Source: Cyanobacteriota bacterium (GTDB lineage: Bacteria > Cyanobacteriota > Cyanobacteriia > Cyanobacteriales > Microcoleaceae). From it: 39,144 bases of DNA. Shown here piece after piece: positions 17,877-24,822 of the stretch. The stretch is from contig JANYGO010000127.1 in NCBI GenBank assembly GCA_025362325.1, positions 1 to 39,144 on the forward strand, given 5' to 3'. The position numbers and the translations under genes were made by a program. The notes under the pieces were generated by a model. The model was given only the letters and a program-made list of their open reading frames with translations, was not told where the DNA came from and ran no database searches. Each line of letters starts with the position of its first letter. The stretch's first letter is position 1.

Positions 17877-18374
17877 TTACCAGCGATCGGAATGGGCGAT
17901 CGCTTCTACATCGACTATCATTAGCAAGCGTCCTTCGGAATTGTACAGGCCTTTTAAGAATGGAGCTAAGTCGGGACTGACATCTATAGCCGAGACAGTG
18001 CGATCGGGATTTAGGGATAAAACTCCTTCGACGCAGGAGACGGCCAATCCCATCCGCATTCTAGACAACCTCACATCTCGCGGATCGGGCGCTTCCACCA
18101 CTAAGATGCGGCTGCTTGGGTGGTGGGTATCAACCGGCTCGATACCTGTAAACCGTCCGAAGTCTGCGGCGGCTAAGATTTCGCCCCGCAAGTTGGTTAA
18201 TCCCAGCAAAAATGCCAGGGTGTTGGGAACCGGGGAAATCGGTTGTTCGCTGAGGGACAGCACTTCCCGCACTGCTTCTAATTCTATGCCGAACAGACTG
18301 CCTCCTTGACCGAACACGAGAAATTGCTTTGTCGGGCTTGTTCCAGTCGCCGCGGCTCTAGCAGTTGTTTTCAT
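17877..18374 (-). CDS. CheW-domain adaptor protein
   Basis: This 165-residue CheW-like adaptor (domain about 18-155) shows FLVFGQGGSLFGIELEAVREVLSLSE, LLGLTNLRGEILAAADFGRF (with the canonical NLRG) and MGLAVSCVEGVLSL. It would link the downstream receptor to the CheA kinase, as PixI/PilI do in Synechocystis. It is separated from the receptor gene by 134 bases of heptamer repeats and follows a CheY gene. This order, CheY-CheW-receptor-CheA, matches the cyanobacterial tax loci. Confidence 0.9.
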   Translation of the reverse strand: MKTTARAAATGTSPTKQFLVFGQGGSLFGIELEAVREVLSLSEQPISPVPNTLAFLLGLTNLRGEILAAADFGRFTGIEPVDTHHPSSRILVVEAPDPRDVRLSRMRMGLAVSCVEGVLSLNPDRTVSAIDVSPDLAPFLKGLYNSEGRLLMIVDVEAIAHSDRW

Positions 18375-18619
18375 TGCTTATTTTTAATTTATACTGTAGC
18401 TTATAAACTAGAATTTTGCTTTGCCGGGGAAGCCGATCGCCGCAGACAGTTTTTGCGAATCAGCTTTTGCGCACCAAATGGCTGCTTAAATCAATCGGAG
18501 GTTGAGCGGCAGCACCAGTCGCTATCAATATATATAAAACTTTTAGGGGATTTTGAAACCCAGTTAATTTTAAAAAAAAGGGTTTCTAAGTATGATGTTT
18601 TTGGTGAAAGCTATTGCGT

Positions 18620-18985
18620 TTATGCTGAAAGCAAGCGCTGCACGATGTTGACGAGTTGCTGAGGTTCAAAGGGTTTGCTGACATAAGCGTCGGCGCCTAA
18701 ATCGGTTCCCCAAGCTTTATCGATATCAGTGTTTTTATGAGTACAAAATACTACTGGTAGGTGTGCAGTTGCGCGATCGCCCCGCAATTCTCTGATCACT
18801 TCAAATCCGTTCATTCGCGGCATCACTACGTCTAAAACGACGAGATCCGGCGGCACTTCTCGGATCAGGGCGATCGCTTCTTCGCCGTCTCCAGCCCGGA
18901 TCACCTGCATTCCAGCATCTTGCAGAATGCGGCAGATGATTTCTAGTTCGCTGGGAACATCGTCCACTACTAAAATTTTTGACAT
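18620..18985 (-). CDS. CheY/PilH-like single-domain response regulator
   Basis: This receiver-only protein of about 121 residues has ILVVDDVPSELEII at the N-terminus, phosphoacceptor Asp52 in LVVLDVVMPRMNGFEVI, and Lys in YVSKPFEPQQL. The frame is open further upstream, but AAGGAAG lies 9 bases before the ATG at 18985 and the family start coincides with it, so the short form is chosen. It is the first gene of the minus-strand signalling cluster and is the likely output of the downstream CheA, controlling type IV pili or a similar motility apparatus. The 245-base gap to the CheW gene holds an imperfect GAAACCC/GGGTTTC hairpin (about 18555-18586). Confidence 0.9.
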   Translation of the reverse strand: MSKILVVDDVPSELEIICRILQDAGMQVIRAGDGEEAIALIREVPPDLVVLDVVMPRMNGFEVIRELRGDRATAHLPVVFCTHKNTDIDKAWGTDLGADAYVSKPFEPQQLVNIVQRLLSA

Positions 18986-19173
18986 AATTCCACACTTCCT
19001 TACTGTTTTCGACTGCGGACGATCTTGATTTAGAACTTGGCGCGATGGCTTTCGCCCCGCTTCGCCCCGCTTTAAATCGAGGCGAACGCTACGGCTGTTT
19101 GACTGCGCCGCGCCAGCGAACAAATATCATCTACTTCCAAATACAATATAGCCGGTCGCATAGCTGAAGGGAA

Positions 19174-19226
19174 GAAGGAAGTTCGGCAACGGATTGTATA
19201 ACGGATTTAACGGATGGATATTGAGT
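19174..19226. repeat. GAAGGAAGTTCGGCAACGGAT repeat family, copy 1
   Basis: GAAGGAAGTTCGGCAACGG is followed by TAACGGATTTAACGGATGGATATTGA. The same series occurs at 30738-30800 after pstS, and a shorter version lies at 2951-2990. The first residues of the oxidoreductase remnant downstream (MYNGFNGWILSE) are translated from this repeat. Confidence 0.8.
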
Positions 19227-19937
19227 GAAAATGAAAAATTCAAAGAAGAAGGAGAAGAAGAATTAGAAATTCACTTGTTTCATAGCGGTGCTGAATTGAT
19301 GCCGGGACATAACTATAGAGTACGTCATCGCCTCAAAGAAATTCTGATTAGTCGTGGCATTAAAGTACATTTAAGGGAAAAAGTCCGTGCGATAGAAAAC
19401 CAAGAAATGATTGAAATAGCATCCAATGCCCAATGCCCAATGCCCAATGCCCAATGCCCAATGCCCAATGCCCAAATATACTGTGAATCAGGTTTAAGCG
19501 TTGAGTGCGATCGCATTTTTTGGGTGACACAAGCATCCGCCGCCCATTGGATCGGAGAATCGGGTTTAGCGATCGACTCAAACGGCTTTATGCAAGTCAA
19601 CGATTGCCTGCAATCAGTCTCTCACCCCAACGTATTTGGGGCTGGAGACATCTGCGCGATGGTTAATTATCCCCGTCCCAAAGCAGGGGTATTTGCCGTG
19701 CGCCAGGGCAAACCGCTGTTTGAAAATTTGCAGCAGTTTTTATTGGCAAAACCGCTGAAACCGTTTGTACCGCAGGAACAATATTTGGCCTTAATCGGTA
19801 CTGGGAATAAAAGGGCGATCGCCTCTCGCGGATCTTTGATCTGGGAATCGGCGCTGCTGTGGTACTGGAAAGATTGGATCGATCGCCAATTCATGCAAAA
19901 ATTTAGCAATCTGCCAAAAAGCAGCGATAGCCAATAG
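19194..19937 (+). pseudogene. N-terminally truncated FAD/NAD(P)-dependent oxidoreductase (SelD-associated NDH-like family)
   Basis: The open frame of 247 codons encodes only the second half of a pyridine nucleotide-disulfide oxidoreductase of the family fused to or found near selenide-water dikinase (TIGR03169-like). Homology begins at ELEIHLFHSGAELMPGHNYRVRHRLKEIL. It continues through VECDRIFWVTQASAAHW, NVFGAGDICAMVNYPRPKAGVFAVRQGKPLFENL and IDRQFMQKFSNLP. The FAD-binding GxGxxG start, the first active-site half and any SelD domain are missing. The first codons come from a dispersed DNA repeat. An in-frame run of CCCAATG heptamers (19428-19473) inserts NAQCPMPNAQCPMPNAQ where the family has a short beta turn. 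I interpret it as a decaying gene. Expression of a partial protein cannot be excluded. Confidence 0.8.
19427..19475. repeat. CCCAATG heptamer microsatellite inside the oxidoreductase remnant
   Basis: Seven near-perfect copies of the 7-base unit CCCAATG lie head to tail within the reading frame. Because three units make 21 bases, gain or loss of single units would shift the frame. The present number keeps the frame open. Confidence 0.85.
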
Positions 19938-20052
19938 CAATACATTCAGATCTAATCTTCTCTTCTCTTCTCTTCCTCTGCGATTAACAAAAAAAACTCG
20001 CTCAAAAAAAATAAAATTGCTATACTAATATCAGAATTAAAGAAAAGTAACT

Positions 20053-20712
20053 ATGCTCAGAAAAATTGGATTTTGGCTGCTTTGGATTGCATTCAGCACC
20101 TACGCCTTTGTATTCGCACCACCCGACAGCCCCGAAACAATCGCACTAATTACAAACCTTTCCACAGGCAAAATAGCAGGCATCAACCCTTTAATTGTAG
20201 CTTTGTTTAACATCATGGGAGTGTGGCCGCTGATCTACAGTTGCGTGCTGTTTGCTGACGGCAGAGGGCAGAAAATACCTGCATGGTTGTTTGGCACTTT
20301 ATCCTTTGGCGTCGGCGCCTTTGCCTTGCTGCCTTACTTAGCCCTGCGCGAACCTAATCCAGAATTTTCCGGCACAAAAAATGTCTTCTTAAAAATATTA
20401 GATTCCCGTTTTACTGCCATTGTCCTCACATTAGGCGCTGCGGCTTTAGTTGCCTTTGGCTTGACAAAAGGCGATTGGTCTGATTTTGTTCAACAGTGGC
20501 AAACCAGCCGCTTTATCCACGTAATGAGTTTAGATTTTTGTATGCTATCCGTGCTATTTCCTGCTTTGTTAGCCGACGATATGGCGCGCCGAGGAATGCA
20601 GAATGCCGCCGCATTTTGGGCAGTCACATTAGTGCCGCTGTTCGGGCCCTTGGCTTATCTGTGCACGCGCCCACCGCTGCCGGAAACTAATCCTAAAACT
20701 GTTACAAATTAG
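20053..20712 (+). CDS. conserved multi-pass membrane protein (DUF2834-like)
   Basis: This 219-residue protein has about six hydrophobic segments: IGFWLLWIAFSTYAFVFAP at the N-terminus, NPLIVALFNIMGVWPLIYSCVLFADG, WLFGTLSFGVGAFALLPYLAL, FTAIVLTLGAAALVAFGL, SLDFCMLSVLFPALLADDM, and AFWAVTLVPLFGPLAYLC. The pattern resembles the cyanobacterial and chloroplast proteins annotated as DUF2834-containing, but I assign that only tentatively. No catalytic motif is visible and the function is unknown. It stands alone, 115 bases after the oxidoreductase remnant. Confidence 0.8.
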   Translation: MLRKIGFWLLWIAFSTYAFVFAPPDSPETIALITNLSTGKIAGINPLIVALFNIMGVWPLIYSCVLFADGRGQKIPAWLFGTLSFGVGAFALLPYLALREPNPEFSGTKNVFLKILDSRFTAIVLTLGAAALVAFGLTKGDWSDFVQQWQTSRFIHVMSLDFCMLSVLFPALLADDMARRGMQNAAAFWAVTLVPLFGPLAYLCTRPPLPETNPKTVTN

Positions 20713-20773
20713 ACAGCAGTGCAGGCAATGCTCCGTTTAATCTAGGAAGCAATCCCAAGTAATCATGCAATAA

Positions 20774-20818
20774 ACAGGCAAGATGCCTGTTCCACAATCA
20801 GTGAATTTTGTTGTGGGA
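20774..20818. repeat. ACAGGC hairpin plus TCCACAA inverted repeat
   Basis: ACAGGCA-AGA-TGCCTGT (20774-20790) is followed by TCCACAA ... TTGTGGGA (20791-20818). A related element in the opposite orientation, TTGTGGAACAGGCGTCCCGCCTGT, lies at about 30965-30988. It is a dispersed short inverted repeat located between the membrane protein and amidotransferase genes. Confidence 0.65.
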
Positions 20819-20908
20819 TGGGCACGCGAGCCGGTCTGAGAAAAACTTATTGAGAATACTAGAATATCCGAGAATCATTGTAAATAATTATCTCCAAGTC
20901 TCTAGCAA

Positions 20909-21637
20909 ATGAAAAAACATCCGATCGTTGGTATCACAACTTACAACCGCAGTCAAGCAGGCGAATATTGCCTCAACGGAGCTTATATTGATGCAGTGCA
21001 AGCGGCAGGAGGAATCCCGATTTTACTGCCGCCCAATCAATTAAATCCAGCTAGTATTTTTGATGCCGTAGATGGTTTGATTTTTTCAGGCGGTGGAGAT
21101 ATCCACCCAGAACATTATGGCGGTTATGTCGATCGCACAGTTTACTCGGTTAATGCAGAACGCGACAATTTTGAGTTAAACTTAGCTAAGCTAGCTTTGA
21201 AGGCTGACATACCCGTGTTGGGGATTTGCCGGGGAATGCAAATCCTGAATGTAGCCAGCGGTGGTAATTTGGTCGTTCACGTACCAGATGCTTACGGAGA
21301 GGATGTTAGTCACGGAACCGGAATTCCCCCACGTGCGATCGAGCATATCATTAAAATCGATCCAGACAGTCGGTTAGCAACAATCATGGGAACAACAGCA
21401 ACAACAGTTGTTTCTTGGCATCATCAAGCTGTCCAGGATGTGACACCTGATTGGCAAATTGTAGCGCGAGCACCAGACGGTTTAGTGGAAGCAATGGAGT
21501 ATAAATATCATCGTTGGATGGTAGCACTTCAGTGGCATCCAGAACTATCGACAAAAAGTCTGGCACACTGCGGAATCTTTCGGGCTTTTGTCGAAGCAGC
21601 CACTTCAAAGTTTATGAATTATACTAAATCAGCATGA
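20909..21637 (+). CDS. class I glutamine amidotransferase-like gamma-glutamyl hydrolase (PuuD-like)
   Basis: This 242-residue enzyme is of the peptidase C26/PuuD family, which hydrolyses gamma-glutamyl bonds, for example gamma-glutamyl-GABA in putrescine breakdown. The nucleophile Cys107 sits in VLGICRGMQILNVASGG. His210 and Glu212 in LQWHPEL complete the triad. The N-terminal PIVGITTY and the oxyanion region GLIFSGGGDIHP are also typical. No other putrescine or GABA genes are nearby, so the true substrate is open. It ends 6 bases before the convergent SRPBCC gene. Confidence 0.92.
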   Translation: MKKHPIVGITTYNRSQAGEYCLNGAYIDAVQAAGGIPILLPPNQLNPASIFDAVDGLIFSGGGDIHPEHYGGYVDRTVYSVNAERDNFELNLAKLALKADIPVLGICRGMQILNVASGGNLVVHVPDAYGEDVSHGTGIPPRAIEHIIKIDPDSRLATIMGTTATTVVSWHHQAVQDVTPDWQIVARAPDGLVEAMEYKYHRWMVALQWHPELSTKSLAHCGIFRAFVEAATSKFMNYTKSA

Positions 21638-21643
21638 AATTCC

Positions 21644-22126
21644 TCAGTGATTGTTTGCATCTTTTTCGCACTCTCTTTTTGTGACTTCGTGGCGGTAGCG
21701 AAACATATCTGTTAACCGCATTTCTACCCACCAACCTAACAGCAAATCGACCATCGGGCCGCCCGGTATCGAAAATGCGTTAGCGAAGCCCTCGAAGAGG
21801 ATCGCATCCGTCAATCTAGTCTTGCCATTTTCGGTGCTAAACTCGTGTCGGTGAGTCCAACGCGCCATCGGCCCCTCGGTTTGTTCGTCCACAAACAAGC
21901 GATATCGTTCGCACTCAGTATGAGTCGCCACCCATTTCACCGGAATCGGTCCCAATAACAAGCGAAATTCTGATACAGCACCCACATCGAGTCCCCCTTC
22001 GCGGCGAATGATTTTTACCGGCTGCCAAGGCGGAGTCAGCAGTTGCAGAATATCCGGCTTTTCGTGAAAGTTCCATACTGTTTCAACGGTGGCGTTTATC
22101 AGCGACGAGTATTTAAAATTCGGCAT
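21644..22126 (-). CDS. SRPBCC (START/cyclase-like) family protein with a repeat-derived insert
   Basis: This 160-residue protein is of the SRPBCC ligand-binding fold, with the typical start FKYSSLINATVETVWNFHEKPDILQLLTPPW and the end WWVEMRLTDMFRYRHEVTKRECE. Such proteins bind hydrophobic ligands, and the role of this one is unknown. Within it, the residues AILFEGFANA are encoded by a 32-base sequence (21776-21807). An identical inverted copy lies in the spacer at 22921-22952. From memory of the family, this segment is an insertion just before FSIPGG. It keeps the frame and adds about nine residues at a likely loop. Confidence 0.85.
   Translation of the reverse strand: MPNFKYSSLINATVETVWNFHEKPDILQLLTPPWQPVKIIRREGGLDVGAVSEFRLLLGPIPVKWVATHTECERYRLFVDEQTEGPMARWTHRHEFSTENGKTRLTDAILFEGFANAFSIPGGPMVDLLLGWWVEMRLTDMFRYRHEVTKRECEKDANNH
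21776..21807. repeat. 32-bp repeat, copy inside the SRPBCC gene
   Basis: The sequence begins GCGTTAGCGAAGCCC and ends GAGGATCGCAT. It is the exact inverse of 22921-22952 over all 32 bases and contains a CCTC-TTC-GAGG mini-hairpin. It is a typical small cyanobacterial GCGAT...-type interspersed element. Confidence 0.9.
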
Positions 22127-22138
22127 TATATCGTTGGG

Positions 22139-22513
22139 CTAGACGGTTAATTGCGATCGCACTTCAGCATTTAGAGTATTATCCTCTGTATCCGTACAAA
22201 CAGCATCAGTACAAACAGCAACAGTTAGTTTCAATCCCAAAGCATTCAGCCAAGTTCCCAGATTGTAAATCGTATCACTTCCTTGCAACGAGAGCAATTC
22301 ATCCAGTTTTTTCAAATGCAATTCATATTGTTGTGGGGGCATTTTTGGTTGACCCAGAGCTTCTGCTACATGACTCAGAGCAAGTCTGATTAATGCTTCG
22401 TCAGGTTCTTCGTCTTCATCTAATTCAAAATGAGTTTCGAGATAGACAGCCGCATAACTGGGATCTTTTAGCTGCGCCATCAAAAAGTCATGATACGGTA
22501 AACTTTTAGGCAT
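22139..22513 (-). CDS. antitoxin of a HigBA-like toxin-antitoxin pair
   Basis: This 124-residue protein lies 4 bases downstream of a RelE/HigB-type toxin gene, the toxin-first order typical of HigBA modules. The N-terminal part (FLMAQLKDPSYAAVYLETHFELDEDEEPDEALIRLALSHVAEALG) resembles the start of addiction-module antidote proteins (COG3636 group). The C-terminal DTIYNLGTWLNALGLKLTV resembles the end of their helix-turn-helix domain, although the central helices are divergent. A duplicated segment (ACTDAVCTDTED-like) near the C-terminus comes from a short direct DNA repeat, TACAAACAGCA. It should neutralise the toxin and repress the operon. Confidence 0.8.
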   Translation of the reverse strand: MPKSLPYHDFLMAQLKDPSYAAVYLETHFELDEDEEPDEALIRLALSHVAEALGQPKMPPQQYELHLKKLDELLSLQGSDTIYNLGTWLNALGLKLTVAVCTDAVCTDTEDNTLNAEVRSQLTV

Positions 22514-22517
22514 TTTT

Positions 22518-22847
22518 TTAACTCCTATAATCTGTCCAGTATTCTATTGCTTGGCCAATGTCTCGCTCTTGAGTGCTTTTATCTCCTCCGCACAGAAGAA
22601 GTACAATTGTTGTTCCTACTTGTCCAAAATAGATTCGGAAACCAGGGCCATAGTCTATCCTTAATTCAAAGACTCCTTCTCCAACTGATTTACAATCTCC
22701 CAAATTTCCCAAAATAACTCTGTTAAGTCTTTTATTGATAATTGTGGGAATTTTACGATCTCGGAACGAATCAAACCAGTTATCAAACGGCACTTGACCA
22801 TCTGAGGTGATATAACGCTGAATTTCCCTGGGCTGGACTTCCGGCAT
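22518..22847 (-). CDS. RelE/ParE-superfamily toxin (HigB-like, addiction module killer protein)
   Basis: This 109-residue protein matches the TIGR02683/HigB-like group: IQRYITSDGQVPFDNWFDSFRDRKIPTIINKRLNRVILGNLGDCKSVGEGVFELRIDYGPGFRIYFG and VLLLCGGDKSTQERDI. Conserved residues include the ELRIDYGPGFRIYF strand and the GGDKSTQ segment. Members are usually ribosome-dependent mRNA interferases. It is the first gene of the pair. The upstream spacer (22848-22972) carries the 32-bp repeat. Confidence 0.9.
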   Translation of the reverse strand: MPEVQPREIQRYITSDGQVPFDNWFDSFRDRKIPTIINKRLNRVILGNLGDCKSVGEGVFELRIDYGPGFRIYFGQVGTTIVLLLCGGDKSTQERDIGQAIEYWTDYRS

Positions 22848-22920
22848 AATTGTATTATAGTGCGTCGCTCCTTATTTTATCTTGTTCAGTTAGCTTTCGC
22901 TCTACTTATTGCTTGCAAAA

Positions 22921-22952
22921 ATGCGATCCTCTTCGAGGGCTTCGCTAACGCA
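22921..22952. repeat. 32-bp repeat, intergenic copy
   Basis: This is an exact inverted copy of the sequence at 21776-21807, located between the toxin gene and the end of the radical SAM gene. The two copies flank the toxin-antitoxin pair in inverted orientation. Confidence 0.9.
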
Positions 22953-22972
22953 CTTTCGCATCCTGCTATTTC

Positions 22973-24610
22973 CTAACTCGTCAACTGCAACTCCTGGGTC
23001 TTAAAATGACTCATTGCCTCAGCCAAATGCTTCTTCAAAGTCGCCTCTGGTAGAGACCCTTTCAAATGACTCCAAGGCAAAACCTGCTCCAAATCCCACT
23101 CTTGAAAAACATAAAAATCCATCTCCGGCAACTCTCCCCGCAACTCCTTAAATGCCCGCCGATAACTGCCCAAAGTATCGCCATAATGGCGCACTAATTC
23201 CAAAAGCTTAGACAGCCTGCGATCGCCCTTCGATAGCAAACCCTGAATTACAGACCAGTTATAGCTTTCGGGTCTAAATTCTAAACCCAACTTCCGCATT
23301 TCTTTATCTAAAAACTTTAGCCTCTTCTCCGCATCTTTATTCACTCCAAACCACTGGAAAGGAGTGTGAGATTTCGGCACAAAAGTGCTGCATCCCAGAG
23401 TCAAGCGCAAACCCGGAACAGCTTTTCTAATCGCCTTCATCATCGCCACAGTCTCCTCCAAATCCTCCATCTCTTCCCCAGGAATTCCCGCCATTCCGTA
23501 AAGCTTAATCCCCTTTAAACCACCAGCCTTAGCATTAATAGCAGCTTGAGTGATTTCCTCGTTAGTAAGTTTTTTGTTGACAATCTTGCGGAGACGTTCG
23601 CTCCCGCTTTCCACCGCAATCGTCACAGATTTGCTATCTCTGTTAGTCAATATTTCCGCTAGCTTGACTGTCACCGTATTCGTGCGTACCGAAGAAAGAC
23701 TCAGCCGCACGCCGTCGTATTTCGCATGGTTTAAATGCTCCAGCAACGCTTCAAATTCCGGGTGCTGAGTCACAGAAGCACCCAACAAACCCAAACGATT
23801 AGTTACAGCTAAACCGCGATCGATCGCCGGAATTAACGAATCCTCCAAACTCGCAGTTCTAAACGGCAAAGTCAGATAACTTGCTAAACAGAAACGGCAC
23901 ATTTCTGGACAACTCCGCACCACTTCTACCATATAAATATTTTCCCAAGCCGCTTTTTCTGTCACCACAGTAGAAGCAGATAAAGTATTGCCGCGATAAG
24001 TCTGTTTTTCCACCATACTCGGAATTGCCGAATCCACAGGCTGAATCGATTTAATCCCCGCAGTCGCATCCAAATAAGTTACTTCGTACAAACTGGGAAC
24101 GTAAACCCCAGGAACTTGGGCTAAATAGCGTAATTTAGTTTGTCTGTCGGCGGTACGAACTTCTTTACAAGCATCAATAAAATTATCAATCAGATTTTCG
24201 CCATCTCCCAGCAAAATCACATCAAAAAAATCGGCGAAAGGTTCGGGATTCGCCGTAAAAACCGGGCCACCTCCGAAGACTATCGGATGATTGTCAGTTC
24301 TTTTAGACGCCCAAATTGGAATTTCTAGAGATTCCAATAAATTGAGAATATTTACATAGTCGAGTTCCCAAGAAAGCGAAAATCCTAGTAATTCTGGATG
24401 TCGGGGAAGTTGTTCGCTAATATCAGTAAATAAACGGCTGACTTCAATATCCGATCGCACGGCCAAAGTTGCCCACACTATCTGATAGCCGAGACTGGTG
24501 ATGCCAACCGTGTACTCGTTGGGAAAAGCAAAAATCGTCGGGATAGCATCCGCATCGGGGGTTGCTGGGGCAAATAGCAGGCGTTCTTGGGCAAATGGAT
24601 TAGGAGTCAC
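22973..24610 (-). CDS. B12-binding-type radical SAM protein
   Basis: This radical SAM protein of about 545 residues has an N-terminal Rossmann-like region (PTIFAFPNEYTVGITSLGYQIVWATLA, IVFGGGPVFTANPEPFADFFDVILLGDGE) typical of B12-binding radical SAM proteins. The cluster motif SCPEMCRFC (Cx3Cx2C) follows, then VTIAVESGSERLRKIVNKKL and LKLYGMAGIPGEEMEDLEETV. The end resembles the TIGR03960-like family (RPESYNWSVIQGLLSKGDRRL). The GTG at 24610 is chosen as start. The frame is open to an ATG at 24709, but those extra 33 residues do not resemble the family. The substrate is unknown; related proteins modify RNA or small molecules. Confidence 0.85.
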   Translation of the reverse strand: MTPNPFAQERLLFAPATPDADAIPTIFAFPNEYTVGITSLGYQIVWATLAVRSDIEVSRLFTDISEQLPRHPELLGFSLSWELDYVNILNLLESLEIPIWASKRTDNHPIVFGGGPVFTANPEPFADFFDVILLGDGENLIDNFIDACKEVRTADRQTKLRYLAQVPGVYVPSLYEVTYLDATAGIKSIQPVDSAIPSMVEKQTYRGNTLSASTVVTEKAAWENIYMVEVVRSCPEMCRFCLASYLTLPFRTASLEDSLIPAIDRGLAVTNRLGLLGASVTQHPEFEALLEHLNHAKYDGVRLSLSSVRTNTVTVKLAEILTNRDSKSVTIAVESGSERLRKIVNKKLTNEEITQAAINAKAGGLKGIKLYGMAGIPGEEMEDLEETVAMMKAIRKAVPGLRLTLGCSTFVPKSHTPFQWFGVNKDAEKRLKFLDKEMRKLGLEFRPESYNWSVIQGLLSKGDRRLSKLLELVRHYGDTLGSYRRAFKELRGELPEMDFYVFQEWDLEQVLPWSHLKGSLPEATLKKHLAEAMSHFKTQELQLTS

Positions 24611-24822
24611 TGGCAAGTTTAGCTTTAGGAAAATAATATCTCTTTCATTTCTAATTTTATGCGATCGACAGACCGTCGGACGCGGATCGACACGGATATA
24701 CCATCGCAAGTTTGTCTGATCCGCGTCTCCGTATCGCTAATTACTGACAACCGTTGAACCTTTTTGCAGCCAAACCAGTCTAAGGCTTACAGAATTAACC
24801 AACAGTTCCCTCAGTAGCAACT

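Noticed and set aside
18986-19123. A 46-residue N-terminal extension of the CheY-like protein.
   Set aside because: The receiver domain starts at MSKILVVDD with a good ribosome binding site (AAGGAAG), and the extension is translated from repeat-like GCTTTCGCCCCGC sequence.
24611-24709. A longer radical SAM protein starting at the ATG at 24709.
   Set aside because: The extra 33 residues are basic and unlike the family start, and no ribosome binding site was seen. The GTG at 24610 fits better, though not with certainty.
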